Assembly: GCA_024763185.1 (NCBI GenBank) | Contig: JANTFY010000029.1 | Coordinates: 1 to 15,837, forward strand | Source of the DNA: Gammaproteobacteria bacterium | GTDB lineage: Bacteria > Pseudomonadota > Gammaproteobacteria > GCA-001735895 | Direction of reading: 5' to 3' | DNA length: 15,837 nt | Part shown: piece by piece, positions 13,911 through 15,837 of the stretch | Layout of the letters: every line of letters starts with the position of its first letter | Numbering within the stretch: position 1 is the first letter of the stretch | Position numbers and translations under genes: made by a program | The notes under the pieces: model-generated | Told to the model about the DNA's origin: nothing | Database searches by the model: none | The model's input: the letters and a program-made list of their open reading frames with translations, nothing else

Positions 13911-15837
13911 CTACTGATGCCACCTGATCAGCGGCAGTTCGGCCGGAACCTGCGCCTCGGTGTGGTAGGGGATGACACGCGGCGTAAAATCCGTGGCTGG
14001 GCGCGTGGTTTCAATCGTTACCGTGTAACTGTAGCCGTGAATTGCACCGCGTATTTCTTCTCTACAATGGCACTCATGCACCTGGAATGTTCCTCTATCC
14101 GGCGCTTCGGCATACAACTGGACGTGGACGTGTTCCGGTGGTATCTCGCCCAGGTAAACCTGTATCTGGAAGGTCCAGCCGTTATCAAGCTTATTCACCT
14201 CTGTATTACCGAAGTGCACCTGGTTCCAGTGCAGTTTGAGTGTGTTGAACCAGTCATCAAGTTGCGTGGCCAATCGGGCGCGGTCCGCGCTTCGTTTGTC
14301 ATAGCCTGTCGATGCCGGATGGTAAAGCAGCCTGACATAATCCAGCACCATGCGGTTGCTGCTGAATTGGGGCGCCAGTTGCATCATGCTGTTACGGATA
14401 CGTGTCAACCATTGCCGGGGCAAACCCTGTGCATCGCGATCATAGAACGTGGGAATGATTTCGGCTTCCAACAATCGATAGAGTTGTTCGGCCTCGAAGG
14501 CATCCCAGGCAGGATCTGAATCATGCTCCCTGCCATCGCCGATTGACCAGCCAACATCAGCGGTGCAGGCCTCCGCCCACCAGCCATCCAGTTCAGAGAG
14601 GTTAAGTCCGCCGTTGACGAGCACCTTCATGCCACTGGTGCCGCAGGCTTCCCATGGCCGACGCGGTGTATTGATCCAGAGGTCGACCCCCTGAACCAGT
14701 TGTTGCGCCAGGGCAATGTCGTAATCTTCCAGGAAAACCACGCGGCTGCGAATTTCGGGCTGTCGAATGTAGTCGGCCCACTCCTGGATCATGGCCTGAC
14801 CTTCAAGATCGTCCGGATGCGCCTTGCCGGCAATGATCAGCTGCACGGGGCGTGTGCTATCGGTCAGCAGATGGGTCAGACGCTGGCGATCATGCAATAA
14901 AAGATTAGGTCGTTTATAGGTCGCGAAACGGCGGGCAAAACCCAGGGTAAGGGCATTGGGATCAAGCAGCCGTGCCACGTCCTTTACCTGTTGCGGGCTG
15001 GCTCCGGCCTGCCCCAGTTGCAGACCCAGGCGCTTGCGCGCATAGCTCACCAGGGCTTCACGTTCACTGGCGCGCATCTTCCACAAGGTTTCATCATCGA
15101 TCGCCTCGATGGCCTGATGCAGGTCTTCGGTACTGCCGAGCCAGCGATACTTGCCGCAGCGCTCTGTCCATAACCGGTCAGCCCACTCCGAATCCCAGGA
15201 GGGTACATGCACCCCATTGGTGACATAACCCACCGGCACTTCGACCTGTGGCCAGCGGGGATAAAGATCCGTAAACAACCGGCGGCTGACCTCACCGTGC
15301 AGACGGCTGACCCCGTTACTGCGTGCGCAACCACGCATGGCCAGATAGGCCATATTAAAAGGTTCCGTCGGGTCATCCGGGTTTTTCCGGCCCAGCGCCA
15401 GCAGTTGTTGCAGGGATAACCCGGTACGGATCAAAAAGTTGTGGAAGATCGGGAAATACTTGTCGATGAATTGCGCTGGAAAGGTATCGAATCCAGCCGC
15501 GACGGGCGTGTGGGTGGTGAACACATTACCGGCACGGGTGGCCCACAGCGCCTCATCAAAGGAAACGCCGTGGATTTCCATAAACTGGCGTGCACGCTCC
15601 AGGATAACAAAAGCCGCATGACCTTCATTCAGGTGACATACCGAGATATTCTCGCCCAGCGCTGTTAACAGGCGCCAGCCACCTATGCCCAGCGCCAGTT
15701 CCTGCAGGAATCGCAGTTCCTGTCCGCTGTCATAAAGTTTATTGGTAATCCCGCGGTCACGCGGGCTGTTCAGTGGGTCATTGCTGTCCAGTAAATACAG
15801 GCGGACACGACCGATATTCGCTTGCCAGGCGCGTAAC
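13911..15837 (-). CDS. glgP: Alpha-glucan (glycogen) phosphorylase, N-terminus beyond window
   Basis: A GT35 phosphorylase that releases glucose-1-phosphate from alpha-1,4-glucans using pyridoxal phosphate. The frame stays open to the right edge, giving 641 C-terminal residues beginning LRAWQANIGRVRLYLLDSND; the ATG at 15581 is internal. Visible family motifs are RGITNKLYDSGQELRFLQE, NEGHAAF, FTTHTPVAAGFDTFP, GYVTNGVHVPSW, FARRFATYKRPNLLL, IAGKAHPDD and PWEACGTSGMKVLVNGG. The PLP lysine is the Lys of GTSGMK (codon 14627-14625). The motif set is that of the shorter 'archaeal-type' (TIGR02094) phosphorylases, usually about 850 residues with an N-terminal DUF3417 part, so some 200 residues are missing. 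The C-terminus adds a beta-rich tail (WTFQIQVYLGEIPPEHVHVQ). It lies 132 nt upstream of pit on the same strand. Confidence 0.96.
   Translation of the reverse strand, partial: LRAWQANIGRVRLYLLDSNDPLNSPRDRGITNKLYDSGQELRFLQELALGIGGWRLLTALGENISVCHLNEGHAAFVILERARQFMEIHGVSFDEALWATRAGNVFTTHTPVAAGFDTFPAQFIDKYFPIFHNFLIRTGLSLQQLLALGRKNPDDPTEPFNMAYLAMRGCARSNGVSRLHGEVSRRLFTDLYPRWPQVEVPVGYVTNGVHVPSWDSEWADRLWTERCGKYRWLGSTEDLHQAIEAIDDETLWKMRASEREALVSYARKRLGLQLGQAGASPQQVKDVARLLDPNALTLGFARRFATYKRPNLLLHDRQRLTHLLTDSTRPVQLIIAGKAHPDDLEGQAMIQEWADYIRQPEIRSRVVFLEDYDIALAQQLVQGVDLWINTPRRPWEACGTSGMKVLVNGGLNLSELDGWWAEACTADVGWSIGDGREHDSDPAWDAFEAEQLYRLLEAEIIPTFYDRDAQGLPRQWLTRIRNSMMQLAPQFSSNRMVLDYVRLLYHPASTGYDKRSADRARLATQLDDWFNTLKLHWNQVHFGNTEVNKLDNGWTFQIQVYLGEIPPEHVHVQLYAEAPDRGTFQVHECHCREEIRGAIHGYSYTVTIETTRPATDFTPRVIPYHTEAQVPAELPLIRWHQ

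Noticed and set aside
13875..14519. Plus-strand open frame (214 codons) opposite glgP
   Set aside because: Antisense to well-conserved phosphorylase sequence, no family resemblance and no ribosome-binding site that I would accept.
1..15837. CRISPR arrays, tRNA/rRNA genes, insertion sequences, phage or conjugation genes
   Set aside because: None were seen: no regularly spaced repeats, no cloverleaf candidates and no transposase- or integrase-like proteins.

Overview
The window looks like chromosomal DNA of a free-living gammaproteobacterium. The evidence is the protein families (YbeL/DUF1451, MtfA, a PiT/DUF47 pair, a YbhG-type lipoprotein adaptor), the moderately GC-rich sequence, and tight operons with good Shine-Dalgarno sequences. 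I cannot name the genus. I saw no tRNA, rRNA, CRISPR array, integrase, transposase or insertion sequence. This is a dense metabolic and stress region rather than a phage or plasmid segment.

Layout from left to right. (1) 1-1255, minus strand: a HlyD/YbhG-type periplasmic adaptor lipoprotein, followed with an ATGA overlap by an ABC exporter ATPase that runs off the left edge. (2) 1353-1682, minus strand: the N-terminal CBM48-like part of a glycogen debranching enzyme (GlgX), cut off after about 100 residues and probably a pseudogene remnant. (3) 1920-5010, plus strand: an operon of a LOG/TIGR00730 nucleotide phosphoribohydrolase-like protein, a beta-CASP metallo-beta-lactamase ribonuclease whose ATG overlaps the preceding stop (TAATG), and a DUF1003 membrane protein. 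(4) 5081-13778, minus strand, convergent with region 3: MtfA peptidase, YbeL-like zinc-ribbon protein, FtsH, a STAS/SEC14-UspA fusion protein, a P3A proton-pumping ATPase, a DUF47/PhoU-like protein and a PiT phosphate transporter. (5) 13911-15837, minus strand: the C-terminal three quarters of an alpha-glucan phosphorylase, open to the right edge.

Taken together, these genes suggest a survival and energy-economy island. Glucan phosphorolysis yields glucose-1-phosphate. PiT and DUF47 manage phosphate import driven by the proton gradient, and the P3A ATPase maintains or uses that gradient. The Usp fusion and FtsH deal with stress and membrane-protein quality. The beta-CASP nuclease and LOG protein could turn RNA into NMPs and then into free bases plus ribose-5-phosphate. 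This functional linkage is inference; the family assignments rest on visible motifs.

The most interesting non-coding signals are two. A 17-bp element is found twice with only its two central bases different, at nearly the same distance upstream of the LOG operon (1834-1850, plus) and of the proton ATPase (12065-12081, minus); it reads either as a dimer operator or as a -24/-12-like promoter. A 13-nt imperfect inverted repeat (13777-13789 with 13890-13902) would pair the pit ribosome-binding region with sequence just after the glgP stop codon.
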